Shown here piece by piece: positions 16,506 through 23,968 of a stretch of 36,850 nucleotides of DNA. A program made the translations under genes and the position numbers. This DNA comes from an uncultured Prevotellaceae bacterium (GTDB taxonomy: Bacteria > Bacteroidota > Bacteroidia > Bacteroidales > Bacteroidaceae), in NCBI GenBank assembly GCA_900318775.1, contig ONLY01000025.1, forward strand, positions 1 through 36,850, in the 5' to 3' direction. The notes under the pieces were generated by a model. That model had not been told where the DNA came from. It ran no database searches and was given only the letters and a program-made list of their open reading frames with translations. Every line of letters begins with the position of its first letter. Position 1 is the first letter of the stretch.

Positions 16506-17312
16506 TTATAGCCAGTATATTTTCTGCGGGTGCTGTACTCTTTCCTCTTCAGGAGGTGGCGTCATGTAGTCACCATAGATGGCTCGCAGGCATGCGTCAT
16601 ACTCGGATATGACCATCAGTTGCAACCCCTCAAATTCTTTTGTCTCGTAGTGTTCGAAGACGCTGCGGGGGTGCTTGTCTCGGGGAAAATCCATTAAGAT
16701 GGATCTGTTGCCACAATGGCTGGACTTTTCATAATCATCAGCTGTGATTATTTTTTCGTATTTGTCTGTTATCTTTTTGATGTTGGTACTGCCATGCAGG
16801 GCATTTCTCATCATGATGAGAAACTTCTGATAGAGTGGTATGGGCTTTGAAAAAGCTTCAATCTGCAGTCTTATGCGCATCCTCTGTTTCTCGAAATGAC
16901 GAAGTCTCTTATATACTTTTCTTAGGTTTTCTTCTGCGGTCAGCCCATCCATCGGAAAGATGTCTATCCACAACCCCGTTGGGCTTTGTGTGCACCATGG
17001 TATGGAGAGCACAAAGCTTTTTTTGAAGTCGCACACTCTGGCATAACCGAGATAGCTGTTGTCTAGTGCTGGCGCAAAAATTTCATAGCCTGCTTTGGAC
17101 TTGTATGAGCAGCAGAATCGGTCGTAATCAGGACGGGGCATAACGATGTCTATATCATCATCCCAGGGAAGAAATCCTTTGTGCCGTATGGCGCCAATGA
17201 GAGTTCCGTAGGCTAATGAATACCTGATATTGTTTGCCATGCAGAATTCGTGCACATCCTTCAGTATGTCAAGCTCAAAGAGTTGGATTTCTCTGAGGGT
17301 CATTTCTTTCAT
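16506..17312 (-). CDS. LicD family protein (phosphocholine/polyol-phosphate transferase-like)
   Basis: A 268-aa protein of the LicD family, nucleotidyltransferase-fold enzymes that move phosphocholine or related phospho-groups onto cell-surface glycans. The signature is SLAYGTLIGAIRHKGFLPWDDDIDIVM (about residues 32-58; DDDID holds the metal-binding acidic residues), followed by WIDIFPMDG. The donor and acceptor cannot be read from the sequence. It is the last gene of a tightly spaced minus-strand run, 31 nt after the RelA/SpoT-type gene, and is followed by repeats and a terminator. Its place behind signalling genes is unusual. It may be an output gene or simply a read-through neighbour. Confidence 0.85.
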   Translation of the reverse strand: MKEMTLREIQLFELDILKDVHEFCMANNIRYSLAYGTLIGAIRHKGFLPWDDDIDIVMPRPDYDRFCCSYKSKAGYEIFAPALDNSYLGYARVCDFKKSFVLSIPWCTQSPTGLWIDIFPMDGLTAEENLRKVYKRLRHFEKQRMRIRLQIEAFSKPIPLYQKFLIMMRNALHGSTNIKKITDKYEKIITADDYEKSSHCGNRSILMDFPRDKHPRSVFEHYETKEFEGLQLMVISEYDACLRAIYGDYMTPPPEEERVQHPQKIYWL

Positions 17313-17343
17313 ATCTATGGTGTGTCTTTATGATTGCTGTTGC

Positions 17344-18411
17344 TTATTCTTTATGCATGAAGGGCAGCGTTGCAGCCTGCTGGTACATGAGGTCTGCCAG
17401 CATGGTGTTGGCTTCGCTTTCACCATTAATGGTGTCATAAAGTATTTTCAGGTCATCGCGGCCGCCGCCTTTCTTCAGCACATGAACAAGACAGAGATAC
17501 TGCAGGGCTGTGCTGGAGGCAAGAATGTCGAGGTCGGTAATGGCCAGCTGAGCGAGTGCGAGCTGGTAGGCTTCTTCACTATTCTCGTCGATGAAGCGCT
17601 GCACGTCGCCGAGGGTTTCCATTCCGAGGCTTTCGAGCACACGCAGATAGGACATGAGGGACACGGGGAATATCTCAGCCTGATTGACAGAAGCAATACG
17701 TCTATTGAGCCTGTCAAATGGTTTCAGTTCAAGATAGTTACGGTATGAATCCCTGGAAAGCTGTACGTCATCGAGTTGTCCGCTCTTCACGAGTGCCAGT
17801 GTCTGACGGCGGTAATCGGTGAGCAGGAGGCGAAGCCGGCTGAACTCGTCATCAATCAGCTCCATCATGCCTGCCAGTCGATTGAACTGGCGCCTGTATT
17901 CGCTGGGTATTTTGACGTCTCCCTTATAGCCCGTGTCGTGCTCGATGGTGGACCATACGTGCTGCAGAGCAGTGCGCATCTGCACCTCGAAGCGGGGGCT
18001 GCCAGTCTTCAGACGGCAGATGTAGTGGAGCGAGTTGTAGCCAAAGGAATTCAGTTCGTGCGCTTTGCGCTTGTCCACACTTTCCTTCCAGTCGACGTCG
18101 AAAATGCGTTGGACAAGAACTGCCACCTTGTCCACATCGTCGTTATAGAAAGTGATGATGCGCAGGCCTACCAGGTCTGTGATGTTGTCGATGCTCTTGT
18201 ATTTGGCGCCTTTCAGCTCCAGTTTTCCCGCCAACGACTTCTCAGTCTTGACCCGATGCTCTATGGCTGTAACGTAGATGCCTTGCTCGTGCAGGGCGTC
18301 CTGCATCAAGTTGTAGGCTTCTTCCGACAGCTTTTCCAGGGTGGGGCGCAGTTGGCGATACTGCTGCATGAGTTCCTCGCTATGCGCATCCAGTGTTACA
18401 TTTGTTCCCAT
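17344..18411 (-). CDS. Monofunctional RelA/SpoT-type (p)ppGpp synthetase
   Basis: A 355-aa protein with one RelA/SpoT synthetase domain at about residues 45-165 and no HD hydrolase, TGS or ACT domain. Synthetase motifs look intact: HRVKTEKSLAGKLELKG, ITDLVGLRIITFY, NSFGYNSLHYICRL and FEVQMRTALQHVWSTIEHD (catalytic Glu142). Such enzymes transfer pyrophosphate from ATP to GTP/GDP. It is longer than ordinary small alarmone synthetases (about 200-260 aa). The extra C-terminal 185 residues are helical and charged and could be regulatory. It sits 18 nt after the STAS gene in the partner-switching operon. Toxic relatives (toxSAS) make other products or modify tRNA, but I see no adjacent antitoxin-like gene. 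Synthetase activity is strongly suggested; regulation by the operon is inferred. Confidence 0.87.
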   Translation of the reverse strand: MGTNVTLDAHSEELMQQYRQLRPTLEKLSEEAYNLMQDALHEQGIYVTAIEHRVKTEKSLAGKLELKGAKYKSIDNITDLVGLRIITFYNDDVDKVAVLVQRIFDVDWKESVDKRKAHELNSFGYNSLHYICRLKTGSPRFEVQMRTALQHVWSTIEHDTGYKGDVKIPSEYRRQFNRLAGMMELIDDEFSRLRLLLTDYRRQTLALVKSGQLDDVQLSRDSYRNYLELKPFDRLNRRIASVNQAEIFPVSLMSYLRVLESLGMETLGDVQRFIDENSEEAYQLALAQLAITDLDILASSTALQYLCLVHVLKKGGGRDDLKILYDTINGESEANTMLADLMYQQAATLPFMHKE

Positions 18412-18429
18412 GTGCGGATGGATGGAGGA

Positions 18430-18732
18430 TTATTTAAACTTGAAAATATTGCTGAATCCGGTCATGGCAAAGACTGCTCGTACGTTGTCGGTCATGTTCT
18501 TGATATAGACTTCCTGTCCTTTTCCTTGTGCCTTCTGCAGAATGCACAGAAAGATGCGCAGGCCTGCTGATGAGATGTATTCCAGTCCGGCGCAGTCGAG
18601 GATGATGTCCTTTCCCTCGCTGTCGTAGATGGGTTTCATGGCTTTTTCAGTCTCGGGCGCAGTAGCCGTGTCGAGTCTTCCTTCGAGGATGGCAGTTATG
18701 TTGCCGTCTTTTTCTAAAATAGTAGTTTTCAT
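18430..18732 (-). CDS. STAS-domain anti-sigma-factor-antagonist-like protein
   Basis: A 100-aa single-domain STAS protein of the SpoIIAA/RsbV type. The conserved phosphorylation loop is LDCAGLEYISSAGLRIFL, with Ser54/Ser55 at the expected position (Ser55 aligns with the usual phosphoserine). In known systems such a protein is phosphorylated by a HATPase-type kinase and dephosphorylated by a PP2C phosphatase, and binds a partner only in one state. Here the gene follows, by 24 nt, a gene encoding both PP2C and HATPase domains, and precedes the alarmone synthetase by 18 nt. No sigma factor or separate anti-sigma factor is in the window, so its partner is open. Confidence 0.92.
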   Translation of the reverse strand: MKTTILEKDGNITAILEGRLDTATAPETEKAMKPIYDSEGKDIILDCAGLEYISSAGLRIFLCILQKAQGKGQEVYIKNMTDNVRAVFAMTGFSNIFKFK

Positions 18733-18756
18733 AAGTTCTCTATATTTTGTTTGCTA

Positions 18757-21114
18757 TTATATTTGTTTTTTTAATGTCAGAACGTTGCTGTTGCCCATGC
18801 GCTCATAGTGGATGGAGTCCATGACTTGGCGAACAATATGGATGCCCAGCCCTCCTATGCGGCGCTTGTTGGCTGGAAGTGTGGTGTCGGCTTCTTCCTG
18901 CGCAGTAGGGTCAAAGGGGATGCCGCTATCTGTGATAGTGAATTCAATACTTTCCTTCGTTGCAGTAACCTCTATCTTCACGCTGCCGTGTGTGCCTACA
19001 GGATAGGCGTAGCTCATGGTATTGACTACAGCCTCCTCGATGGCAACGGTTATCTGCGATGAACTTATCTCGTCGAGTCCTGCGCTCTTGCATATCTCAT
19101 TGACAAAGTTGTTCAGCTGGGGTACCTCTTGGGTGTCATTGTCCAATGTGATGCTTTGAATGCGCTTTGCACCGTTTTGTGGCTGCATATATTGTATGGC
19201 CATCATGGTGAGGTCATCGCTTTGCTCGGCATCGCCTACAAACTGGTGAACAGCGTCTGTCATCATGCTGATGATTTGCTTGGGCTCCAGCTGTTGCTGA
19301 GCGAGGGCTCGGGCTGCCACCTCGTTGACACGCTCCATCTGGAACTGCTCATAGTTGATGTTCATGGCTTCTGTCAGTCCATCGGTGAAGAGGAAGATGG
19401 TGGTGCCTTGCGGAATAAGGGTCTCCTGCAACGTATATTTCCAGGATGGCATGAAGCCTACGGGAATGTTGGAGTCGCATTGCAGTTCATGAATCTCGTT
19501 TCCTACGAGCAGCGGGGCATCGTGTCCGGCATTGCAGTAGTGGAGGTGTCCTGTAGGCAAATCAAGTACACCAACAAAGAGGGTCACGAACATGTGGGTC
19601 TTGTTCATCTCGCCCATCGTCATGTTGATGCTGGTCATGATGCGGTCGGGCATTGACTCGTGGAAGGACACCGTGCGGAATACAGCTCTGGTGACTGCCA
19701 TGAAGAGGGAGGCAGGTACACCTTTGCCCGACACGTCACCTATGCAGAAGAAGAGCTTGTCGTCGCGGAAGTAGAAGTCGAAAAGGTCGCCTCCAACATC
19801 CTTGGCTGGGGTCAGTGAAGCAAAAAGCTGCACGTCGTCGCGGTCTTCCTTGGTCGGGAAGTTCTCGGGCAGCATGCCCATCTGTATGCCGCTTGCAATG
19901 TGAATATCGCGCTCTATCGAGGCTTTTTGCGCGGTGGTGTCCTTGAGCTCTTTGATATATTTGACCAGCGACTGCTGCATGCCAGCAAATGATTGAGTCA
20001 ACTGGCCTATCTCGTCGATGCGCTGGAAGTCGGGAAGCTCGGCGTCGAATTGTCCAGAGGCGATGTTTTCTGCCTCCTTGGCTAAGCGATGTAGAGGACT
20101 GAGTTCACGGGTGATGATACGGATGAACAGGTAGAGCATCAGAAGCAAGCCTACGACGACAATGGTCATGACAGCATGGCGCAAGCGATCGAAACCTCCA
20201 AAGATATCACTTTCCGGACAAACGATGGCCATAGAGCAGCCTGTCTTGCCGAGAGGCTTGTAGAACACGTAGCTGGGAGTTCCGTCAAGGTTCATACGCT
20301 TGATTCCCTCTTCTCCGCGCTGCATGGCACGTCCCAGGGCTATGAGAGCCGTGTCGGGGTGTTCGATGGTCTGGGTGAAGATGGTCTGCCGCGTAATTTT
20401 CGTGCTGTCAGGATGCACGAAGTAGGTGCCGCCCCGTCCAATCATGATGCTATAGGAGTGAGGGTATGGCTTGGTTTCAGAGATGGTCTGCGAGAGCCAG
20501 GTGATGGAGAGGCTGGTGTTGATGACACCTATGAACTTGCCAGTCTTGTCTTTGAGGGCTTGGCAATAGCTGGTTACCATCTCGCTAGTGTTTGTGCTCA
20601 CATCATTGTCCATATAGGGTTCTGTCCAGCATGGCTTGTCGAGCAATTGGGGCATGAGATACCAGTCCATGAAGAAGTATTGGTAGTTGTCGCTGCCGCC
20701 CTGTATGGTACGGAGGCTGTCACCAATGTGCTTGGTGTAGGCGGAGAAGTATCTGCCCCTCTCCTTGAAGTGGTCGGGCTCAAAAGCAATGGAGCAGTTG
20801 TAGAAGTCGGGATTATTCTGCAGCATGCTGCGGCTGTATACAAACATGGAGTCTGCCTGATCGGGGTGACGAAGGGCCAACCACTTGGTCATATCTGAGG
20901 CCACCTCCACACGATTGAGAATGCCCTCAACACGCAGCGAGGTTTTGTCAAGTATCTGGGTGGCACGGCTGATGGCTTCCTGTCGCACAGCTTCTCGGGC
21001 TTGATAAAACAGAAATCCAAGGGCAAGAATGAAGATAATGGCTGCAAAGAGCACAACCCACAGGCTGACTCTGACGGAGAGTTTGCGGCGGATATATTGT
21101 ATGATTTCTTTCAT
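18757..21114 (-). CDS. Membrane sensor: dCache-HAMP-PP2C (SpoIIE) phosphatase fused to a HATPase
   Basis: A 785-aa inner-membrane signalling protein. TM1 is at about 15-38, a periplasmic dCache-like sensor at 42-310, TM2 at about 313-335 and a HAMP domain at 335-390. The SpoIIE/RsbU-type PP2C domain (about 400-640) has its metal-binding acidic residues in DVGGDLFDF (Asp443), GDVSGKGVPASL (Asp460), FLFTDGL (Asp578) and SDDLT (633-634). A RsbW-like HATPase domain (about 650-785) has AIEEAVVNT, DSGIPFDP and GGLGIHIV. All core residues of both enzyme halves appear present, so one chain could both phosphorylate and dephosphorylate the STAS protein encoded 24 nt downstream. The gene starts 12 nt after the binding-protein gene. 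The ligand is unknown. Confidence 0.93.
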   Translation of the reverse strand: MKEIIQYIRRKLSVRVSLWVVLFAAIIFILALGFLFYQAREAVRQEAISRATQILDKTSLRVEGILNRVEVASDMTKWLALRHPDQADSMFVYSRSMLQNNPDFYNCSIAFEPDHFKERGRYFSAYTKHIGDSLRTIQGGSDNYQYFFMDWYLMPQLLDKPCWTEPYMDNDVSTNTSEMVTSYCQALKDKTGKFIGVINTSLSITWLSQTISETKPYPHSYSIMIGRGGTYFVHPDSTKITRQTIFTQTIEHPDTALIALGRAMQRGEEGIKRMNLDGTPSYVFYKPLGKTGCSMAIVCPESDIFGGFDRLRHAVMTIVVVGLLLMLYLFIRIITRELSPLHRLAKEAENIASGQFDAELPDFQRIDEIGQLTQSFAGMQQSLVKYIKELKDTTAQKASIERDIHIASGIQMGMLPENFPTKEDRDDVQLFASLTPAKDVGGDLFDFYFRDDKLFFCIGDVSGKGVPASLFMAVTRAVFRTVSFHESMPDRIMTSINMTMGEMNKTHMFVTLFVGVLDLPTGHLHYCNAGHDAPLLVGNEIHELQCDSNIPVGFMPSWKYTLQETLIPQGTTIFLFTDGLTEAMNINYEQFQMERVNEVAARALAQQQLEPKQIISMMTDAVHQFVGDAEQSDDLTMMAIQYMQPQNGAKRIQSITLDNDTQEVPQLNNFVNEICKSAGLDEISSSQITVAIEEAVVNTMSYAYPVGTHGSVKIEVTATKESIEFTITDSGIPFDPTAQEEADTTLPANKRRIGGLGIHIVRQVMDSIHYERMGNSNVLTLKKQI

Positions 21115-21126
21115 AGGAGGCTCTTT

Positions 21127-22152
21127 TTACTTTTTAGGCATTAGTTCTTCGTAGGTGATTGGGCGGCTCAGCATATGGTTTTCCACCATCAGCTGACTGG
21201 CTTTCCGTACCATGTCGGGACGGAGACGGAATTCGCGTTTTTGGGATTCACGGTCTACCTGCAGGCGCAGAACTTCTTTCAGCATGAGGCGCTGCATCAC
21301 ACGGTTGGTGGCGATGTTGGCTTTGTTTGTGTAGCTCATCACGATGTCCAGTGTCTCTTCAGGATGCTGCGCAGCCCATTCCCAACCTTTTCTGCTGGCT
21401 TTGGCAAAGCGCATGGCTTGCTCTTTGTGCTTCTCGAAGTAGTCGCGGTTCATGTACACGCCGTCTTCCTGCACGTTGTAGCCGTGGTCGCAAAAGCGGT
21501 ACACGGTCTTTTCCGACACTTTCATTCCAGCCTGTACCAGCTGGTAATATTCGTTGTAGCTCATGGCCAGCGTGGCGTCGAGAGCCCCTGCCACAAAGAG
21601 GTTGGTGTTCTGCGCAAAGCGTATCCACTCATAGTCCAGATGGTCCTTGATGCTCATGCAGATGGCCAGCTGGCCAAATCCTACGCTCCAGATACCTACT
21701 TTGGCTCCCTTCTGTGTCAGTGGGTCTTTACCACGCGACGAGACAATGACCATGGCATTGTTCATGGATGTCTGCAGGATGTTCACTAAAGGAATGCCGC
21801 CATCCACAATCTCCATAGCTTGGCAGAGTTGCAGGGTGGTGGCCTGGCACTTGTTCTGGCGCAGACGGCTCATGGCGGGTTCGGTAGACGAGGGGTGTTC
21901 TATCTTTACTTTCACGCCAGCATCACGGTAGAAACCTTTGGCCTCAGCCACATAGTAGCCGGCAAACTGCGCTTGAGCAGTCCATTGAGGGGTAAAGACA
22001 AATTCGTTGTCCTGGCTCTGCTTGCCGACCTTAGGCTTTGTGTCCTGTGCCATTGAAAAGGGACAGAAGAAAGGGCTAGCAATAAACATTAGGCAGAAAA
22101 GCATCAACACCGAGCAAGGGTGTTTCCGTATCTTTTCCTTGATTGTTCTCAT
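21127..22152 (-). CDS. Orphan NMT1/THI5-type periplasmic substrate-binding protein
   Basis: A 341-aa exported solute-binding protein. A long N-terminal signal region (about 1-36) ends Phe-Ser-Met-Ala-Gln. The mature protein begins with the NMT1/THI5-like pattern TPQWTAQAQFAGYYVAEAKG, and SYNEYYQLVQAG and GVYMNRDYFEKH follow further on. Members usually feed ABC importers for thiamine precursors, nitrate, sulfonates or similar small molecules. No permease or ATPase gene is adjacent. Instead, 12 nt downstream begins a sensor phosphatase with a large periplasmic domain, so a role as a signalling co-receptor is plausible (inference). The fungal THI5 CCCFC motif is absent. It is the first gene of the five-gene operon. 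Confidence 0.85.
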   Translation of the reverse strand: MRTIKEKIRKHPCSVLMLFCLMFIASPFFCPFSMAQDTKPKVGKQSQDNEFVFTPQWTAQAQFAGYYVAEAKGFYRDAGVKVKIEHPSSTEPAMSRLRQNKCQATTLQLCQAMEIVDGGIPLVNILQTSMNNAMVIVSSRGKDPLTQKGAKVGIWSVGFGQLAICMSIKDHLDYEWIRFAQNTNLFVAGALDATLAMSYNEYYQLVQAGMKVSEKTVYRFCDHGYNVQEDGVYMNRDYFEKHKEQAMRFAKASRKGWEWAAQHPEETLDIVMSYTNKANIATNRVMQRLMLKEVLRLQVDRESQKREFRLRPDMVRKASQLMVENHMLSRPITYEELMPKK

Positions 22153-22379
22153 AGTAGTATAGTAAAATTAATTTTAATAGGTTTCGTCTCACTTTGGGAC
22201 CCATATAGGGCATTTAGAGGAGATTTTACAAATGTCATCCTGTTGGCTATGCAAATGGCTTCAAGGATGCTTCGATTTACAAAGGAATAAATTTTTTTCG
22301 AATAATAGGCAAGAATTATTCGTTTTAATGCGTATTATGCCTCATTTTTATCAGTTTTGTTCCTAAACAACGTGGTTTA
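22153..22379. other. AT-rich non-coding gap before the signalling operon, with an inverted repeat
   Basis: This 227-nt gap must hold the promoter of the five-gene operon. An 8-bp inverted repeat (CGAATAAT at 22299-22306, ATTATTCG at 22315-22322) could be an operator or the tilS 3' hairpin; no T run follows it on the minus strand. No clear TTTG/TAnnTTTG pair and no TPP-type riboswitch motif is recognised. Confidence 0.4.
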
Positions 22380-23660
22380 TCATAGAGAAAGGCAGATAAT
22401 CGTTTTCGTGTTCTTGTCCACGCGATAGAGTTCTGAACTGCGTCTGCCAACGACCCAGACAATCTCGTCTCCATCCATAAGGAGGGGCTGGCGCTCTTTC
22501 TCAAAGAGAGTGAGTTTGAGGTCGGTAAGGAAGTCGCTGAGCAGTTTCCGTTTTCCGCCCATACCGAAAGGAGCAAAGGTGTCGCCTTTCTGAGGAATGC
22601 GCAAGGTGAGCTCTCCATGCACCTTGTCAGCATCGAGGTAAGCATGGGAGGTGTCTTTCTGAATATGCAAGCTCTCAATGGGCAGCACCTCCTGATGAAT
22701 GTGAGGTGTGGGGTAGTGCTCTGCCTCTATAATAATGCATTGCCTGTCCACTAACACTCGTCGCCTTCCTGCAGAAATGATTTTCCCGCTCTCTGACTGT
22801 GCAGACAGGAGTTCCTGCATCTGCACTTTGTTGAAGCCTAAGGGGGAAAGCATTTCGTGGAGCACGGAGATGGGGGATGGGGTATGGTTCAGTTTGTCTA
22901 ACAGAATGACGACTTCTCCATTTTCTTTGTTCTTGACACATTCTGAAATGGTTTCCCGCATGGCTTGCTGATAGACTTTCATCACTTCTGACAGATTTTC
23001 TTGGGTAGACGCCAAATTCTTCATAGCGCCAGAATTGATGCGTTCCAACAGGGGCAGCACATCCAAACGCACCTTGTTGCGGGCATAATCGTCTTCTTGG
23101 TTGGTGTGATCTGTCACATAGTCTTGACCTATATCCTCTAGATAGGCGAGGACTTCTTGGCGTGTCAGGCATAAAAGGGGACGTACCACATTCCCGTTTC
23201 GGGGCTGCATGCCGCATAGTCCACGGATGCCAGTGCCTCTTGTGGCATTGAGCAGCATGGTCTCCACGTTGTCGTTCTGGTGGTGTCCCACAGCGATTGC
23301 TTCTGCTTTTGCTTCTTGCAGGAGGGAGTGGAACTGCTCATATCTCAGTTCACGAGCAGCCATTTCAATGCTTATCTTCTGGTTTTGGGCATACTTAAGG
23401 GTATTGAAGTCCACTTGATGCAGTTCCCATCCCATTCGCCGGCAGAGTGACACGACGAATTGCTCGTCTCTCATACTCTCCTCACCCCTCAGGTGAAAAT
23501 TGCAATGCATGGCTATTACCTCATGGCCCAATTCCTGCAGCAGCATGGCCAGGCACACCGAATCGGGGCCACCACTCAGGCCCACAACCACACGTGCCCT
23601 GTCGTTCAACAGGCCATTTTTGTGGATAAACTGCTTGACTTTTTCTGTAATACGTCTCAT
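22380..23660 (-). CDS. tilS: tRNA(Ile)-lysidine synthase
   Basis: A 426-aa ATP-dependent enzyme that converts C34 of the CAU-anticodon tRNA-Ile to lysidine, so that it reads AUA. The N-terminal PP-loop is VVVGLSGGPDSVCLAML (about residues 24-40), followed by MHCNFHLRGEES, AVGHHQNDNVETMLLNATRGTG and the TilS-type RPLLCLTR segment. The C-terminal substrate-binding domain includes RIPQKGDTFAPFGMGGKRKL. I start it at the ATG at 23658-23660. The frame remains open to 23870, but that extension would read through the divergent tRNA gene and the promoters. A promoter at 23670-23701 puts the transcript start only a few nucleotides before this ATG. Confidence 0.94.
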   Translation of the reverse strand: MRRITEKVKQFIHKNGLLNDRARVVVGLSGGPDSVCLAMLLQELGHEVIAMHCNFHLRGEESMRDEQFVVSLCRRMGWELHQVDFNTLKYAQNQKISIEMAARELRYEQFHSLLQEAKAEAIAVGHHQNDNVETMLLNATRGTGIRGLCGMQPRNGNVVRPLLCLTRQEVLAYLEDIGQDYVTDHTNQEDDYARNKVRLDVLPLLERINSGAMKNLASTQENLSEVMKVYQQAMRETISECVKNKENGEVVILLDKLNHTPSPISVLHEMLSPLGFNKVQMQELLSAQSESGKIISAGRRRVLVDRQCIIIEAEHYPTPHIHQEVLPIESLHIQKDTSHAYLDADKVHGELTLRIPQKGDTFAPFGMGGKRKLLSDFLTDLKLTLFEKERQPLLMDGDEIVWVVGRRSSELYRVDKNTKTIICLSL

Positions 23661-23669
23661 AAATCCGTG

Positions 23670-23701
23670 CAAAAGTAAGAAAAAACGCATTTCCTCGCAA
23701 A
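23670..23701 (-). promoter_or_regulatory. tilS promoter; decides the start codon
   Basis: Minus strand TTTG (23698-23701), 20 nt, TACTTTTG (23670-23677). The predicted transcript begins about 23663-23666, so the leader before the ATG at 23660 is only a few nucleotides and the mRNA may be nearly leaderless. Confidence 0.7.
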
Positions 23702-23717
23702 AAAACTTCCTCAATAC

Positions 23718-23748
23718 TTTGTTGTTTATGCCAAAAGTACTACCTTTG
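23718..23748 (+). promoter_or_regulatory. tRNA-Cys promoter
   Basis: TTTG (23718-23721), 19 nt, TACCTTTG (23741-23748): full match to the Bacteroidetes consensus. Transcription would start about 23755, 20 nt before the mature tRNA. It is divergent from the tilS promoter. Confidence 0.82.
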
Positions 23749-23774
23749 CACTCGCAAAACGGAACAATCCGCAT

Positions 23775-23846
23775 GGTGCGTTGGATGAGTGGCTTAGTCA
23801 ACGGTCTGCAAAACCGTGTACACCCGTTCGAATCGGGTACGCACCT
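23775..23846 (+). tRNA. tRNA-Cys (anticodon GCA)
   Basis: A 72-nt cloverleaf. The acceptor arm GGTGCGT pairs with ACGCACC (23839-23845). The D-arm is short, with a 3-bp stem. The anticodon arm ACGGT-CTGCAAA-ACCGT displays GCA. The variable loop is GTAC and the T-arm ACCCG-TTCGAAT-CGGGT. The discriminator base is T (U73), the known identity base for cysteine. CCA is not encoded (TCT follows), as is usual in this phylum. It is flanked by its own promoter and terminator. Confidence 0.96.
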
Positions 23847-23862
23847 CTCTACAAAAAGGAAG

Positions 23863-23901
23863 GGAATCATGTAAAAATAAACATGATTCCTTTTGTTTTT
23901 T
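23863..23901 (+). terminator. tRNA-Cys terminator
   Basis: GGAATCATGT (23863-23872) pairs with ACATGATTCC (23881-23890) around an 8-nt A-rich loop, followed by TTTTG and six T residues. It begins 17 nt after the tRNA end. Confidence 0.93.
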
Positions 23902-23921
23902 AGAATTTGTCTGTACCTTTG
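23892..23921 (+). promoter_or_regulatory. Promoter of the alcohol dehydrogenase gene, overlapping the tRNA terminator
   Basis: TTTG (23892-23895), 18 nt, TACCTTTG (23914-23921). The -33 TTTG lies inside the T tract of the tRNA-Cys terminator. The predicted leader is about 40 nt before the ATG at 23969. Confidence 0.72.
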
Positions 23922-23968
23922 TGGCCAAATCTGAAAATATGAAAACCAATTTTTAACAACACAAACTT

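Noticed and set aside
17344..18732. toxSAS-type toxin-antitoxin pair (synthetase plus small upstream protein)
   Set aside because: The small upstream protein is a clear STAS domain, not a known antitoxin type, and the neighbouring PP2C/HATPase gene explains it better.
22153..22379. TPP riboswitch before the NMT1-type gene
   Set aside because: I looked for the conserved CTGAGA-type core and did not find it, so a thiamine link rests only on the protein family.
23661..23870. N-terminal extension of tilS
   Set aside because: It would read antisense through tRNA-Cys and both promoters; normal TilS proteins start just before the PP-loop.
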